Assembly: GCF_003710825.1 (NCBI RefSeq)
Contig: NZ_RHHQ01000013.1
Location: 120,298-184,297 of the forward strand
Length of the DNA stretch: 64,000 bases
Direction of reading: 5' to 3'
Source: Brevibacillus fluminis
GTDB lineage: Bacteria > Bacillota > Bacilli > Brevibacillales > Brevibacillaceae
Positions 25,826-34,721 of the stretch are shown here, one piece after another. The number at the start of each line of letters is the position of its first letter. Positions within the stretch are counted from its first letter, which is position 1. The translations under genes were made by a program, and so were the position numbers. The notes beneath the pieces are model-generated. The model made no database searches. It saw only the letters and a list, made by a program, of their open reading frames with translations, and was not told where the DNA came from.

Positions 25826-27078
25826 GCCAATCCGCCTCCCTCATCCGCTTGTTCATTCACCATCAAGCGGGAAAACAGCTGAATGAGCTTTTCATCCGGC
25901 TGCATCCCTTTTTTCCGCTCGTAAAAGCGCCGAAACAGCTGCTCAGGACTCATCTGCGCGCGCTCCTGCCGCGTTTCCTCCGTTTCCTCGCTGCTCACTT
26001 CCGCCTGCACTGCCACACGCTGGATTTTGAGGAATTGGTCGCTCATCTTTTTCAACCGCTGAAATTCGGCCGGATCGATCGTGTCGCTAACATGCAGCTC
26101 CAGCTCAATCCACGCCTCCGCGTCACGCCCCTCGGCTAGCCATTGCTCAACCTGCTCGATGCCTTCTGTCGCCTTCCAACGGGCAAGCGGCTTGCTGCTT
26201 TGCAAATAAATGATTTCCTCTACCGGCGCTTCTCCCGGCACGAGGTCAAGCATGACGACCGCCTTGCTTTGACCTGCCTCGGAAAAGCTGTAACCGAGCG
26301 GCGAGCCGCTATAGCGGACCAACGGCTTGTCCGACAGCTTTTGCAGTCGATGGAGATGCCCCAATGCCACATAATCGGCCTGTTCAGGAAATGCCGACAG
26401 CGAAACCGAGTGGGTGCCACCGATTTGAATCGGTCGTTCCGAATCACTCTCATTCCCGCCCATGACAAACATGTGGCTCATGATGAGATTCACCGTATCT
26501 GTACGGAAATGGCCGGACAGATCTGCCAGCAAATCGCGAATTCGCTCGGAAAACGCGAGCTGCATCTGCTCCTGGCTAAAGCTCTCGCTGATCAGTTCCC
26601 GTAGCCGCGCCTCGGAAGGATAAGGCAATGCGATGATGACCGCCGTATGCGCCACCCCCGGCACAGCTAGCTCAAACCAGGACGGCCCTCCCTGTAAAAT
26701 GCGCACCTGCTCGGCTGGCGTGTCCGGCTCCGTGCAAAACGGCGCTTCCTTGGGCAAGCCAAGCAGCACGATCCCTTGCTTGTGTGCCAGCGGTGCTGCA
26801 GCGCGTACCCTTTCCGGCTGGTCATGATTGCCTGCGATGACCACGACCCCGCGTTTTCCGTTATTAGAGAGCCGCTCCAAAGCCTCGTAAAACAATTCCT
26901 CCGCCCATGCCGGCGGATTCACCGAGTCGTACACATCACCTGCAATCAGCACGACATCCACGTTCCTCTCGTCTGCGATCGCGCACAGCTCTGTGACAAA
27001 TGCCTCCTGTTCCTGTCTTCTGTCACGTCCCTCCAGCAAACGGCCAAAGTGCCAGTCTGCGGTATGAAGCACTCTCAT
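25822..27078 (-). CDS. sbcD: DNA double-strand-end exonuclease, Mre11-like subunit
   Basis: The 418-residue metallophosphoesterase subunit. I chose the ATG at 27078, giving MRVLHTADWHFGRLLEG behind TTGAGGTGA; an in-frame GTG three codons earlier lies within that ribosome site. Metal-binding motifs are TADWHFG, LIAGDVYD, VVIAGNHDQ and a later His pair in MSHMFV and ALGHLH. The C-terminus after about residue 300 is the capping and SbcC-binding region. It is the first gene of the operon. In Bacillus subtilis the known order is addB-addA-sbcD-sbcC, so the two pairs are swapped here. Confidence 0.96.
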   Translation of the reverse strand: MRVLHTADWHFGRLLEGRDRRQEQEAFVTELCAIADERNVDVVLIAGDVYDSVNPPAWAEELFYEALERLSNNGKRGVVVIAGNHDQPERVRAAAPLAHKQGIVLLGLPKEAPFCTEPDTPAEQVRILQGGPSWFELAVPGVAHTAVIIALPYPSEARLRELISESFSQEQMQLAFSERIRDLLADLSGHFRTDTVNLIMSHMFVMGGNESDSERPIQIGGTHSVSLSAFPEQADYVALGHLHRLQKLSDKPLVRYSGSPLGYSFSEAGQSKAVVMLDLVPGEAPVEEIIYLQSSKPLARWKATEGIEQVEQWLAEGRDAEAWIELELHVSDTIDPAEFQRLKKMSDQFLKIQRVAVQAEVSSEETEETRQERAQMSPEQLFRRFYERKKGMQPDEKLIQLFSRLMVNEQADEGGGLA

Positions 27079-27178
27079 TCCTCTCACCTCAATCGATCAT
27101 GTGTTTGCATATGTTTATTCTATCAAAAGATAGGCAGCTGCGTATAAGGAAAACATCTCTTGTTAGTTGTGGCAGACA

Positions 27179-27221
27179 AAAAAGAAAAACCGCATCCCTC
27201 GTACACAACGGGAGCGGTTCA
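27179..27221 (-). terminator. Terminator of ctaBA
   Basis: AACCGC..CCC and GGG..GCGGTT pair around TCGTACACAA; read leftward the stem is followed by TTTTTCTTTTTT. It lies 15 bases past the ctaA stop. Confidence 0.75.
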
Positions 27222-27234
27222 ACACCTATTTTAT

Positions 27235-28146
27235 TCATTTGCTGCTCGTTTTTTGCGGTCCTTTCAGCGACTGCAAGCAGAGATAGCACATCACACCGAA
27301 CAAGCACGTGATGACAAACGAGTGAAAAATGGTTGCAAACAAGCTCAGCTTGGACAAAATCACGTAACCGCCACTGAACACTTGCACGACCACCAAGACG
27401 AACGACAAAATGCTTGCCATGTAAATATCGCGGCGCGTCTCTTTGTAATGACGGATGGCGATCACCATCACTGCCAGCAGCAAGAAAAGCAGCGTGGCAG
27501 CCGCGAGCCTGTGTGCGAACTGAATGCCCACCTGGCCAGAAAGCTCGGGGATCAACCGGCCTTGGCACAGCGGCCAGTCCGGACATCCCAGGTTGGAGCC
27601 GGTATGGCGGACGTACGCGCCAAGATACACAACCCCATAAGCAAAGATTGTCGTAAACCAGATCAAATTGCGATGACCCGCAGCAAGCTTTGTCTGTAAC
27701 ACAGCCTGCGATCGCTCTTTACCCAGTACGAACAGCGTTAGCAAAAATACTCCTGAATACGCAAGCAAGGAAAATCCGAAATGCAGCGCCAATACAGGCG
27801 AGCTTTGCGGCCATATGACGGCCGACGCACCGACTAACGACTCTAGCACGATGAAGAACAGGCCAATGATGGCAGTCGCGCGAACCTCTTTGTTTCCTTT
27901 ATAGCGACGCCATGCCCAGATCGTGAACAGCACGACAACCATTCCCGCCAAGCCGGTCACGAACCGATGCATGTATTCAATCATGGATTGCAGCGTATAT
28001 TCAGGTACCCATTTCCCGTTGCATAGCGGCCAGTCATGCCCGCAACCGAGTCCGGAGTTAGTTTTGGTCACCAACGATCCGGCAATCATGACAAGCATCA
28101 TGATGATAGTTGCGAAAATGGCGAGCCATTTCAGCCACCGATCCAT
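27235..28146 (-). CDS. ctaA: Heme A synthase
   Basis: This 303-residue membrane enzyme oxidises heme O to heme A. It has eight hydrophobic helices in two homologous halves. Each half carries the expected extracellular cysteine pair: SGLGCGHDWPLCNG (about 31-44) and SNLGCPDWPLCQG (about 185). Conserved His ligands are visible in EYMHRFVTGL (about 60), LALHFGFSL (about 120), FAHRLAAATL and FHSFVITC. It follows ctaB by 31 bases and ends at a hairpin. With ctaB it provides heme A for the caa3 oxidase encoded 2 kb to the right. Confidence 0.95.
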   Translation of the reverse strand: MDRWLKWLAIFATIIMMLVMIAGSLVTKTNSGLGCGHDWPLCNGKWVPEYTLQSMIEYMHRFVTGLAGMVVVLFTIWAWRRYKGNKEVRATAIIGLFFIVLESLVGASAVIWPQSSPVLALHFGFSLLAYSGVFLLTLFVLGKERSQAVLQTKLAAGHRNLIWFTTIFAYGVVYLGAYVRHTGSNLGCPDWPLCQGRLIPELSGQVGIQFAHRLAAATLLFLLLAVMVIAIRHYKETRRDIYMASILSFVLVVVQVFSGGYVILSKLSLFATIFHSFVITCLFGVMCYLCLQSLKGPQKTSSK

Positions 28147-28177
28147 TTCGACACCTCATTTTTTCCTGATGATCAAC

Positions 28178-29119
28178 CTAGAACTGGATCGCGCTTATGA
28201 ACATCGCGGCGCACATCGCCGTCAGGTAGATCAAGGAATAACCGAACAATTTTCTCGCCCATGCCATGTCATCTTTCGTATGGAAGCCTTTGAACAGCTC
28301 AACCAAGTAAATAATGCCAAGCACCAGCGCGGTAATCAAGTAAATGTAGCCTACGTTGCCATGGAAGAAAAGCAAGAGCGATGCTGGAACCAGCGCTCCG
28401 GTCCAAAGGAACATTTGACGCTTGGTTTCCTCGAACCCTTTGACATTTGGTAGCATCGGCAAGCCCGCATTTCCGTACTCTTCCACTTTCATCATGGCTA
28501 GCGACAGGAAGTGCGGCATTTGCCAGATGAAGATGATCAAGAACAGCAGCCACGCTCCCATATCCACATGGCCTGTTACTGCCACCCAGCCGATAACGGG
28601 CGGGGTTGCACCAGAAATCGCACCGACAACGGTATTGAGCGAAGACACGCGCTTCATCGGCGTATAGATCAGAACGTAGAACACGTGGCCAATCAGGCTC
28701 CAAACAGCTGCCAGCGGATTCACCAGCACAGTCAAAATCAAAAGGCCGATCACTAAAAGCGACAGACCGAACAACAGTGCCGTACGCGGCGAAATCTTGC
28801 CGGTTGCGACCGCGCGGTTTTTCGTCCGCTTCATCTTCGTATCGATATCGCGGTCCCAATAGTTGTTCAAAGCTGCGCCTGACGCGATAACCAGCGCAGT
28901 TCCCAACAGCGTATTGATTGTCAAAGCCAATTGCAGCGTTCCTGCTGCAGCAAGCCACAAGCCAATGAAAGCTGTCATCAAGTTCGATGTAATGATGCCT
29001 GGTTTGCACAATTGCCAATAATCTCGCCAAGTCGCTTTCTGATTTGGCGTATCCACATGCTCGCTTGCGAGTGATGTCTCGGACTGCATGCGTTCTTCAT
29101 AAACGGCGGGTTGATCCAT
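28178..29119 (-). CDS. ctaB: Protoheme IX farnesyltransferase (heme O synthase)
   Basis: A 313-residue UbiA-family prenyltransferase with about nine helices. The prenyl-diphosphate/Mg motif is NYWDRDIDTKMKRTKNR (about 95-111) and the second is the YTPMKRVSSLNTVVGAISGA region. The ATG at 29119 lies 9 bases after AGGAGGT; a TTG two codons earlier is an alternative. It makes heme O, the substrate of CtaA. The two genes form a leftward operon with a good promoter (-35 TTGACT, -10 TACAAT). Confidence 0.95.
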   Translation of the reverse strand: MDQPAVYEERMQSETSLASEHVDTPNQKATWRDYWQLCKPGIITSNLMTAFIGLWLAAAGTLQLALTINTLLGTALVIASGAALNNYWDRDIDTKMKRTKNRAVATGKISPRTALLFGLSLLVIGLLILTVLVNPLAAVWSLIGHVFYVLIYTPMKRVSSLNTVVGAISGATPPVIGWVAVTGHVDMGAWLLFLIIFIWQMPHFLSLAMMKVEEYGNAGLPMLPNVKGFEETKRQMFLWTGALVPASLLLFFHGNVGYIYLITALVLGIIYLVELFKGFHTKDDMAWARKLFGYSLIYLTAMCAAMFISAIQF

Positions 29120-29195
29120 TCCCAAAATACCTCCTTCTGACGCTCTATCTATTTAAGAACCCGGCTCAAAAACGACCAAAAATCGACATAACGTC

Positions 29196-29225
29196 ATTGT
29201 ATCGAAATTTGTCAAACACAGTCAA
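29196..29225 (-). promoter_or_regulatory. Sigma-A-type promoter of ctaBA
   Basis: Read leftward, TTGACT (29225-29220) and TACAAT (29201-29196) are separated by 18 bases and lie about 75 bases before the ctaB start. The rest of the 320-base divergent region (29120-29440) shows no ORF; a TTATAG near 29382 may serve the rightward gene. Confidence 0.6.
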
Positions 29226-29440
29226 CAACTGGGCATCGCGGACTCTCGCTACTACCCGACAAAGCTACTTTATCAAATACAGCACCGCAAAAACACAGGT
29301 ACTGGTGACAAATTAGCAAACTTCCCCCTGCCTATTTTTTCTGTCTCCTGCACAGAAATGGGTAGCTAACCATAGTGTGTTATAGCCCTTCCCCTTTTAA
29401 CCATAATTTCATTGACCGTTTTAAAAGGACGGATGCCCGC

Positions 29441-30208
29441 ATGGATTTTCACTTAACCGCAATCGGTCTGTTCGTTGGTTTCATGGTTGGCTTGACTGGC
29501 GTTGGCGGTGCGGCAATCCTCACACCGCTCCTGATCCTGCTGGGCATTTCACCCACGATCGCCGTCGGCACCGATCTCGCCTATAACTCGATCACGAAGA
29601 TTTTCGGCACCTTTCAGCATTGGCGGCAGCGCACTGTCAACGTGAAGGTGGTCCGTCTCTTTGCTATCGGAAGCGTCCCTAGCGCGATCATCGCCGTTTT
29701 GACCAGCCAATGGATCCGACACCTGTATGGCAGCAGTGATTTCCTGATTAAAAAGGTGCTCGGGTTCGCCCTTATCTTGATTCCCATCTGCATGATTGTC
29801 AAAGCCATTCACTCCCGCCGCAGCGGTAAGCAAAGTGACCAGCAGGAAAAAACGTTCGCCGAAAAACGCGGCCTGCCCATCGCCATCGGGGCCATCCTCG
29901 GCTTCATCGTTGGGTTGACCTCTATCGGCAGCGGTTCTCTGTTTGCGCTCGCTCTCATGTATCTTTTCCCGATGAGCGGAAAGGAAATCGTCGGGACCGA
30001 CATCGCCCACGCCCTTCTGCTCGTCACTGCCGCGGGTCTCGCACACGCAAGCTTCGGCAACGTCGACTATTCCTTGATGATCCAGTTGCTCAGCGGTTCG
30101 ATTCCCGGCGTTTTTCTCGGCAGTATTCTTTCAACGAAGGTGCCTACCTTCCTTCTGCGCTGGTGCATTACTCTACTGATCCTGATCAGCGGAATAAAGC
30201 TTCTTTAA
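29441..30208 (+). CDS. TauE/SafE-family sulfite/anion permease
   Basis: A 255-residue membrane protein of the TauE/SafE (DUF81) family, whose members export sulfite, sulfoacetate or related anions. The ATG at 29441 follows AAAAGGAC; the frame is open upstream but without a ribosome site. Two related halves each open with the family's glycine-rich helix: GLFVGFMVGLTGVGGAAILTP and AIGAILGFIVGLTSIGSGSL. About eight helices are evident, with a short cytoplasmic stretch rich in charged residues near 125-140 (SRRSGKQSDQQEKTFAEK). No cysteine biosynthesis gene is adjacent, so the substrate is open. An ~85-bp repeat and a terminator follow. Confidence 0.88.
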   Translation: MDFHLTAIGLFVGFMVGLTGVGGAAILTPLLILLGISPTIAVGTDLAYNSITKIFGTFQHWRQRTVNVKVVRLFAIGSVPSAIIAVLTSQWIRHLYGSSDFLIKKVLGFALILIPICMIVKAIHSRRSGKQSDQQEKTFAEKRGLPIAIGAILGFIVGLTSIGSGSLFALALMYLFPMSGKEIVGTDIAHALLLVTAAGLAHASFGNVDYSLMIQLLSGSIPGVFLGSILSTKVPTFLLRWCITLLILISGIKLL

Positions 30209-30237
30209 GTCTTCCGTCATCCACTAAACTCCACATG

Positions 30238-30322
30238 TTAGAAAACCTGGCTACGCCAAGCTTTTGGCTTAAGCTGCGGTTGCACTTATACTGGATAAGA
30301 ATTTTTAAATTCTTATCTGTAC
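30238..30322 (+). repeat. 85-bp two-hairpin repeat, copy 1
   Basis: It runs from TTAGAAAACCTGGCTACGCC to TTATCTGTAC. The first hairpin is an interrupted stem GGC..GCCA/TGGC..GCT; the second is the palindrome GATAAGAATTT/AAATTCTTATC. The same sequence recurs at 46841-46923 (minus) and 54989-55074 (plus) with about 90 percent identity. There is no ORF. It lies between a stop codon and a terminator. Confidence 0.85.
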
Positions 30323-30323
30323 A

Positions 30324-30366
30324 AAAAAACCGCCTGCTTGCTTTCGTAAGCACCGGCGGTTTTTCT
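30324..30366. terminator. Bidirectional terminator (TauE-like gene / caa3 operon)
   Basis: AAAACCGCCtGCTT pairs with AAGCaccGGCGGTTTTT around CTTTCGT. It serves the converging TauE-type gene and ctaM. Confidence 0.8.
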
Positions 30367-30368
30367 TG

Positions 30369-30827
30369 TTAGAAGCCTAGTATGACTTTGATCACGCTGG
30401 ACGTTGTGCCGCCCGGATAAATGACGTACAGAAGCGTGTAAACCGTTACTCCTGTAATCGCGGTGGCGAACCAGATCGAAGCAGTCCAAGGTCCGATCTT
30501 TTTGTGCTTGGCAATCCGGTTTTTGTAGGCGTGCATGAAAGTGATAATCCCCATGACAGCCGCCACCGTTGCCAAAATGATGTGGAACACCAAGAAGATC
30601 TGATAAATCATTTTGATTTCGGCTGGCCCGCCGAACAACGTATTACCGACAAAAGCCGTGCGGGATACGTAGGTGATGAAGAAGATCGAGGCGCAAATTC
30701 CTCCGACGACCATCCATTTTCTATGGGCATCTAGATTCTTCTTTTTGACATAATACCAGCCAATCGCAACACAAATCGCACTCAGGACAATGAAAGATGT
30801 ACTGATTGTAGGCAAAATTGTAACCAT
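30369..30827 (-). CDS. ctaM: DUF420 membrane protein, caa3 oxidase assembly factor
   Basis: A 152-residue membrane protein with four hydrophobic helices and conserved histidines (LDAHRKWMV, FHIILA, HAYKNR, KHKKIGPW). This is the DUF420/YozB family; members named CtaM are needed for active heme-A oxidases in Bacillus and Staphylococcus. It is the last gene of the leftward oxidase operon, 34 bases after ctaG, which supports that role. The start is the ATG at 30827 with AAAGGG upstream. A strong terminator follows directly. Confidence 0.85.
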   Translation of the reverse strand: MVTILPTISTSFIVLSAICVAIGWYYVKKKNLDAHRKWMVVGGICASIFFITYVSRTAFVGNTLFGGPAEIKMIYQIFLVFHIILATVAAVMGIITFMHAYKNRIAKHKKIGPWTASIWFATAITGVTVYTLLYVIYPGGTTSSVIKVILGF

Positions 30828-30861
30828 CAAAAAAACCCTTTCAGTTTACAAATAGTCGGAC

Positions 30862-31776
30862 CTATGCTGTGCCGCCGTTGCCATCGCCGACAGGGCGAGG
30901 CAGTATGGTCATCTGCTGGTTCGGCAGCACGTCAAGCGGCGCATCTTTTTCGCGTTCCTTGCGATACCAACGGAAGAATGTGTAAGCCAGAATCGAGCCA
31001 TAGCTCGCTTCTTGCATCAGCTTCATCAATACGCCACCAAGCACCTGGTCTTCGAGCACACTGTGGTACTCAAACAGCTGAGGGGCATTCATGTAGGTTT
31101 CGAACAAAGGTGTTCCCGCAAATGTGATCAGTGCGCACGCTGGCGTTAGCAAAAGCCCATTGATAAAAATATACGCCATTTTGCGCAGTTCAGACAAGCG
31201 CTGCTGGCTTGGAATCGGCGTCAGGATCGGCCACCACATTTGGAAAGCCAACAAGGTCAAGAGTGCGTGAAACGCGATATTCCACGCCGGCATTGCATGA
31301 AAGGCATCGAAGATTTGCGGAATGTGGTAAAACGAGAACAGCATGTTGAAAAACATTATACCGAGAAACGGATTGGTCAGCTTTGTCAGGACCGCCCCGA
31401 GAATTTTCTGATTGAAGAGCGGTTGAACCAACCACGCAGGTGTGCCCATGATCATCAGAGGCACCATGAAAATGAACAGGAGGCACTGCTGTGCCATATG
31501 GACGCTGAAAAGAAAATGATGTCCATAGTATGCGACGGGGCTGCCGAGAGCCAGGTAAAACATGAACAAGCCCGCCATGAAGGCGATTTTTTTATGACGC
31601 GGAACAGGAGCGGAATCTGCAAATCGATTACGGTAAGGACCAACAACCGCTAAATAAAGCGCTGCAAGCAAAACGGCGATCAGCATGATCTCAGGTCCCC
31701 AAAGCTGTACAAAGGTGTCAAAGCCAGAACCTGATGTCATCGAATGATTCATATGGTTCATTTGGTCGTGATTCAT
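30862..31776 (-). CDS. ctaG: Cytochrome c oxidase assembly protein CtaG
   Basis: A 304-residue multi-helix membrane protein of the caa3_CtaG family, needed to form the CuB site of the caa3 oxidase. It begins MNHDQMNHMNHSMTSG, a His/Met-rich stretch suited to copper binding; the ATG at 31776 follows AGGGGG. Family segments include LGSPVAYYGHHFLFSVHMAQ, MVPLMIMGTPAWL and WNIAFHALLTLLAFQMWWPI. It lies between ctaF and ctaM in the oxidase operon. Confidence 0.92.
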   Translation of the reverse strand: MNHDQMNHMNHSMTSGSGFDTFVQLWGPEIMLIAVLLAALYLAVVGPYRNRFADSAPVPRHKKIAFMAGLFMFYLALGSPVAYYGHHFLFSVHMAQQCLLFIFMVPLMIMGTPAWLVQPLFNQKILGAVLTKLTNPFLGIMFFNMLFSFYHIPQIFDAFHAMPAWNIAFHALLTLLAFQMWWPILTPIPSQQRLSELRKMAYIFINGLLLTPACALITFAGTPLFETYMNAPQLFEYHSVLEDQVLGGVLMKLMQEASYGSILAYTFFRWYRKEREKDAPLDVLPNQQMTILPRPVGDGNGGTA

Positions 31777-31850
31777 AATCATCCCCCTCTCAAACAAACA
31801 TCCTCAAGTTTAAAGGAAAGGGGGCACTATTGCCAGCGCCCCCACAAACA

Positions 31851-32171
31851 TTAATTCCAAATCAGCAATGTAAATACAAGAAACACCGGAATCATAACAA
31901 CGGCTCCGCCGAAAACTGCGATTTTCGGGAATTCATGAGCACGATCTTTCGCATGCATCCACACATAAAATTGGAATGCAGCTTGAACGATGCCCAACAA
32001 GAGAATAAACGGAAACACGAATTTGCGCGGAACCGCTTCATACGCGACTGCAACAAACGCCAGCATGGTGAGTACGATTGACAAAAAGAATGCTACGAGA
32101 TGAACTTTTGCCCCATCATGCTTCGTTACAGGTTTGCGCTCTACCGAAGTGTTGTGTGCATTTGCTCCCAT
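31851..32171 (-). CDS. ctaF: Cytochrome c oxidase subunit IVB
   Basis: A 106-residue small subunit with three hydrophobic helices. I take the ATG at 32171 (MGANAHNTSVERKP), 2 bases downstream of the ctaE stop with GGTGG just upstream; an earlier in-frame start would run back into ctaE. The central FVFPFILLLGIVQAAFQFYVWMH is typical of the quinol/cytochrome oxidase subunit IV family. Its role is structural or in assembly. It is part of ctaCDEFGM. Confidence 0.93.
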   Translation of the reverse strand: MGANAHNTSVERKPVTKHDGAKVHLVAFFLSIVLTMLAFVAVAYEAVPRKFVFPFILLLGIVQAAFQFYVWMHAKDRAHEFPKIAVFGGAVVMIPVFLVFTLLIWN

Positions 32172-32173
32172 CG

Positions 32174-32809
32174 TTATCCAGCCACCTTTTCGCCCATAAT
32201 GCCCATCAGATAAACCACTGTGAAGATGAAAACCCACACCAAGTCAACAAAGTGCCAGTACAGGCTTGCAACATACAGCTTTGGTGCTGTTACGACTGTC
32301 AGACCTTTTTTGAAGACCTGCGCAATCAATAGGCTGATCCAAAGCACACCGAACAATACGTGCGCACCGTGGAAGCCGACAAGCGTATAGAAAGCAGAAC
32401 CGAATGCGCTGGAAGTCATCGTGTGACCTTCATGCACATACTCGTTGAACTCATAAATTTCAAGACCGAGGAACGCAAGACCCAAGATAACCGTGACGAT
32501 CAGCCAAGCGACCATCGCGCTCACGTTTTTCTTGTGCATTGCCAAAATCGCCAATACAGATGTCAAGCTACTGGTCAAGAGAATGAAGGTTGCGGCTGCA
32601 ACCATGCCCAGCTGGAACAATTCTGCTCCGCTCGGGCCGCCATTCGTTTGATGACGGAGTGCCAGGAATGTGGCAAACAAGCTGCCGAACAATACTGTTT
32701 CCCCGCCGAGGAAGAGCCAGAAACCGAGAACCTTATTTCTACCTTCAAGGGTGGCTTTTTCCGGTTCGTCAGGAAGAGCGCCGTGGTGAAGTGCATGATC
32801 GTTTCCCAT
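32174..32809 (-). CDS. ctaE: Cytochrome c oxidase subunit III
   Basis: A 211-residue subunit III with five helices, as in Bacillus. Family segments are LGFWLFLGGETVLFGSLFAT (helix I, with Glu) and YTLVGFHGAHVLFGVLWI. The first base of its start codon overlaps the last base of the ctaD stop (TAATG), so translation is coupled. It belongs to the caa3 oxidase. Confidence 0.96.
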   Translation of the reverse strand: MGNDHALHHGALPDEPEKATLEGRNKVLGFWLFLGGETVLFGSLFATFLALRHQTNGGPSGAELFQLGMVAAATFILLTSSLTSVLAILAMHKKNVSAMVAWLIVTVILGLAFLGLEIYEFNEYVHEGHTMTSSAFGSAFYTLVGFHGAHVLFGVLWISLLIAQVFKKGLTVVTAPKLYVASLYWHFVDLVWVFIFTVVYLMGIMGEKVAG

Positions 32810-34653
32810 TACGCCTTAACCCCCTTCTCGTCAATCTCATCCGGTTCGATATGATAACCGTGGTCATCGTACACCGAGCGGAAGAACATGTTTACCAGCA
32901 CGCCGGCGAGGCCGATCACGATCACTGGAACAATGTGATACATCAGGCCGTAGCCTGCGACGAAGAAACATAGAGACATCAGGAACGGGATGAACGATGG
33001 CGATGGCATATGGATCGAACCGAGCGGCTCTGCATATGTCATGCCTTTGTTGCCCGCCATTTTTTCTACCCAGAGGGCATCCAAACCGCGAACCAATGGT
33101 GTTTGAGCAAAGTTGTACTCAGGCGGCGGCGATGGAATGGACCATTCCAGCGTACGCGCATCCCATGGGTCTGCTGGAGCTTTTTTGCCAGCTTTTGCAG
33201 TTACCAGGATGTTTACCAAGAAGAGCAGTGCACCAACGGTCATGATGATCGCACCGATCGAGCTGACCATGTTGCCTGTATCCAGGTCTTGGTTGTGCAA
33301 GAACGTAAATACGCGGCGCGGCATCCCCATCAAGCCGAGGAAATGCTGCGGGAAGAACGTCAAATGGAAACCGATGAAGAACAACCAGAAGTTCCATTTC
33401 CCTACTTTTTCGCTCAGTGAGATACCGAACATTTTTGGCCACCAGTAATAGAGACCGGAGAACAAACCGTTAATCAAACCACCGACGATAACGTAGTGGA
33501 AGTGAGCAACGACGAAATAGCTGTCATGGTATTGGAAGTCAGCTGCTGGCATCGCCAACATTACCCCAGTCATACCACCGATAACAAATGTTGGAATGAA
33601 TCCGATTGCAAACAGGTTCGCCGTCGAGAACCGGATTTGTCCGCCCCACATGGTCATAATCCAGTTAAAGATTTTGATACCGGTCGGTACTGCGATCAAC
33701 ATCGTCGCCACACCGAACAGTGAGTTGGCGATCGGGCCAAGACCTACTGTGAACATGTGGTGAGCCCACACCATGAAGCCGAGGAAGCCGATCAGTACAG
33801 TTGCGAATACCATCGAGCTGTAACCGAACAAACGCTTGCTCGAGAACGTACTCAGAACTTCCGAGATCACACCGAATGCCGGCAAGATCAAGATGTAAAC
33901 CTCAGGGTGACCGAACACCCAGAACAAGTGCTCCCAAATGGTTACGTTACCACCGGCAGATGTATCAAAGAAGTTAGCGCCGAAGAGGCGGTCAAACATC
34001 AACAGGACGAGAGAAACAGTGATCGCTGGGAAAGCCAGCAGGATCAGTCCAGAAGTTACGAAAGAGCTCCAAGTAAAGAGCGGCATACGCATGAACGTCA
34101 TGCCTGGCGCACGCATGTTGATGATGGTTACTAGGAAGTTGATACCACCGATCAGCGTACCGATACCGGCGATCTGCAGACCGACGACGTAAAAGTCGAC
34201 CCCATGTCCGCTAAACTCCGGATTGGCCAGGGTCGGATAACTGGTCCAGCCTGCATCAGGAGCGCCGCCCAAGAACCAGCTAGTGTTCAAGAGAACGCCA
34301 CCAAAGAAGAACAACCAGAAACCAAGAGAGTTAACAAACGGGAACGCAACGTCACGCGCGCCGATTTGCAGCGGAATTACTGCGTTCATCAACGCGAAGA
34401 TAATCGGCATCGCAGCCAAGAAGATCATTGTCGTACCGTGCATGGTGATCAATTGGTTAAAGGTGGCTCCGCCGACCAATGTATTTTCTGGATACATCAA
34501 TTGAAGACGAATGAGCAGCGCTTCGATACCACCAACTAGGAAGAAGAAGCCTCCTGCCACCAAATAGAGAATCGCGATCTTCTTATGGTCTACGGTCGTA
34601 AGGTAGTCCCACAATCCCGATCTCTTCTTGTGAGAATGAGCATGTGCAGCCAC
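32809..34653 (-). CDS. ctaD: Cytochrome c oxidase subunit I (caa3)
   Basis: The 614-residue catalytic subunit with heme A, heme a3 and CuB. Seen are the heme/Cu ligands in TMHGTTMIF (low-spin heme His), FWVFGHPEVYILILPAFG (CuB His with the His-Tyr cross-link), WAHHMFTVG (CuB His pair) and VAHFHYVIVGG (heme His ligands). TSYPTL and MRAPGMTFMRMP are family landmarks. Fourteen helices are expected from the length. It follows ctaC by 68 bases and is coupled to ctaE. Confidence 0.98.
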   Translation of the reverse strand: MAAHAHSHKKRSGLWDYLTTVDHKKIAILYLVAGGFFFLVGGIEALLIRLQLMYPENTLVGGATFNQLITMHGTTMIFLAAMPIIFALMNAVIPLQIGARDVAFPFVNSLGFWLFFFGGVLLNTSWFLGGAPDAGWTSYPTLANPEFSGHGVDFYVVGLQIAGIGTLIGGINFLVTIINMRAPGMTFMRMPLFTWSSFVTSGLILLAFPAITVSLVLLMFDRLFGANFFDTSAGGNVTIWEHLFWVFGHPEVYILILPAFGVISEVLSTFSSKRLFGYSSMVFATVLIGFLGFMVWAHHMFTVGLGPIANSLFGVATMLIAVPTGIKIFNWIMTMWGGQIRFSTANLFAIGFIPTFVIGGMTGVMLAMPAADFQYHDSYFVVAHFHYVIVGGLINGLFSGLYYWWPKMFGISLSEKVGKWNFWLFFIGFHLTFFPQHFLGLMGMPRRVFTFLHNQDLDTGNMVSSIGAIIMTVGALLFLVNILVTAKAGKKAPADPWDARTLEWSIPSPPPEYNFAQTPLVRGLDALWVEKMAGNKGMTYAEPLGSIHMPSPSFIPFLMSLCFFVAGYGLMYHIVPVIVIGLAGVLVNMFFRSVYDDHGYHIEPDEIDEKGVKA

Positions 34654-34721
34654 GGTTTTACCTCCTTTGCAGTTTCACTTGAGTCAAAAATGGCTTGACT
34701 CATCGCACGTTTCATATGAAA

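Noticed and set aside
34654..34721. A further small oxidase gene between ctaD and ctaC
   Set aside because: The 68-base gap is too short and holds only the ctaD ribosome site and an inverted repeat around GAGTCAAAAATGGCTTGACTC.
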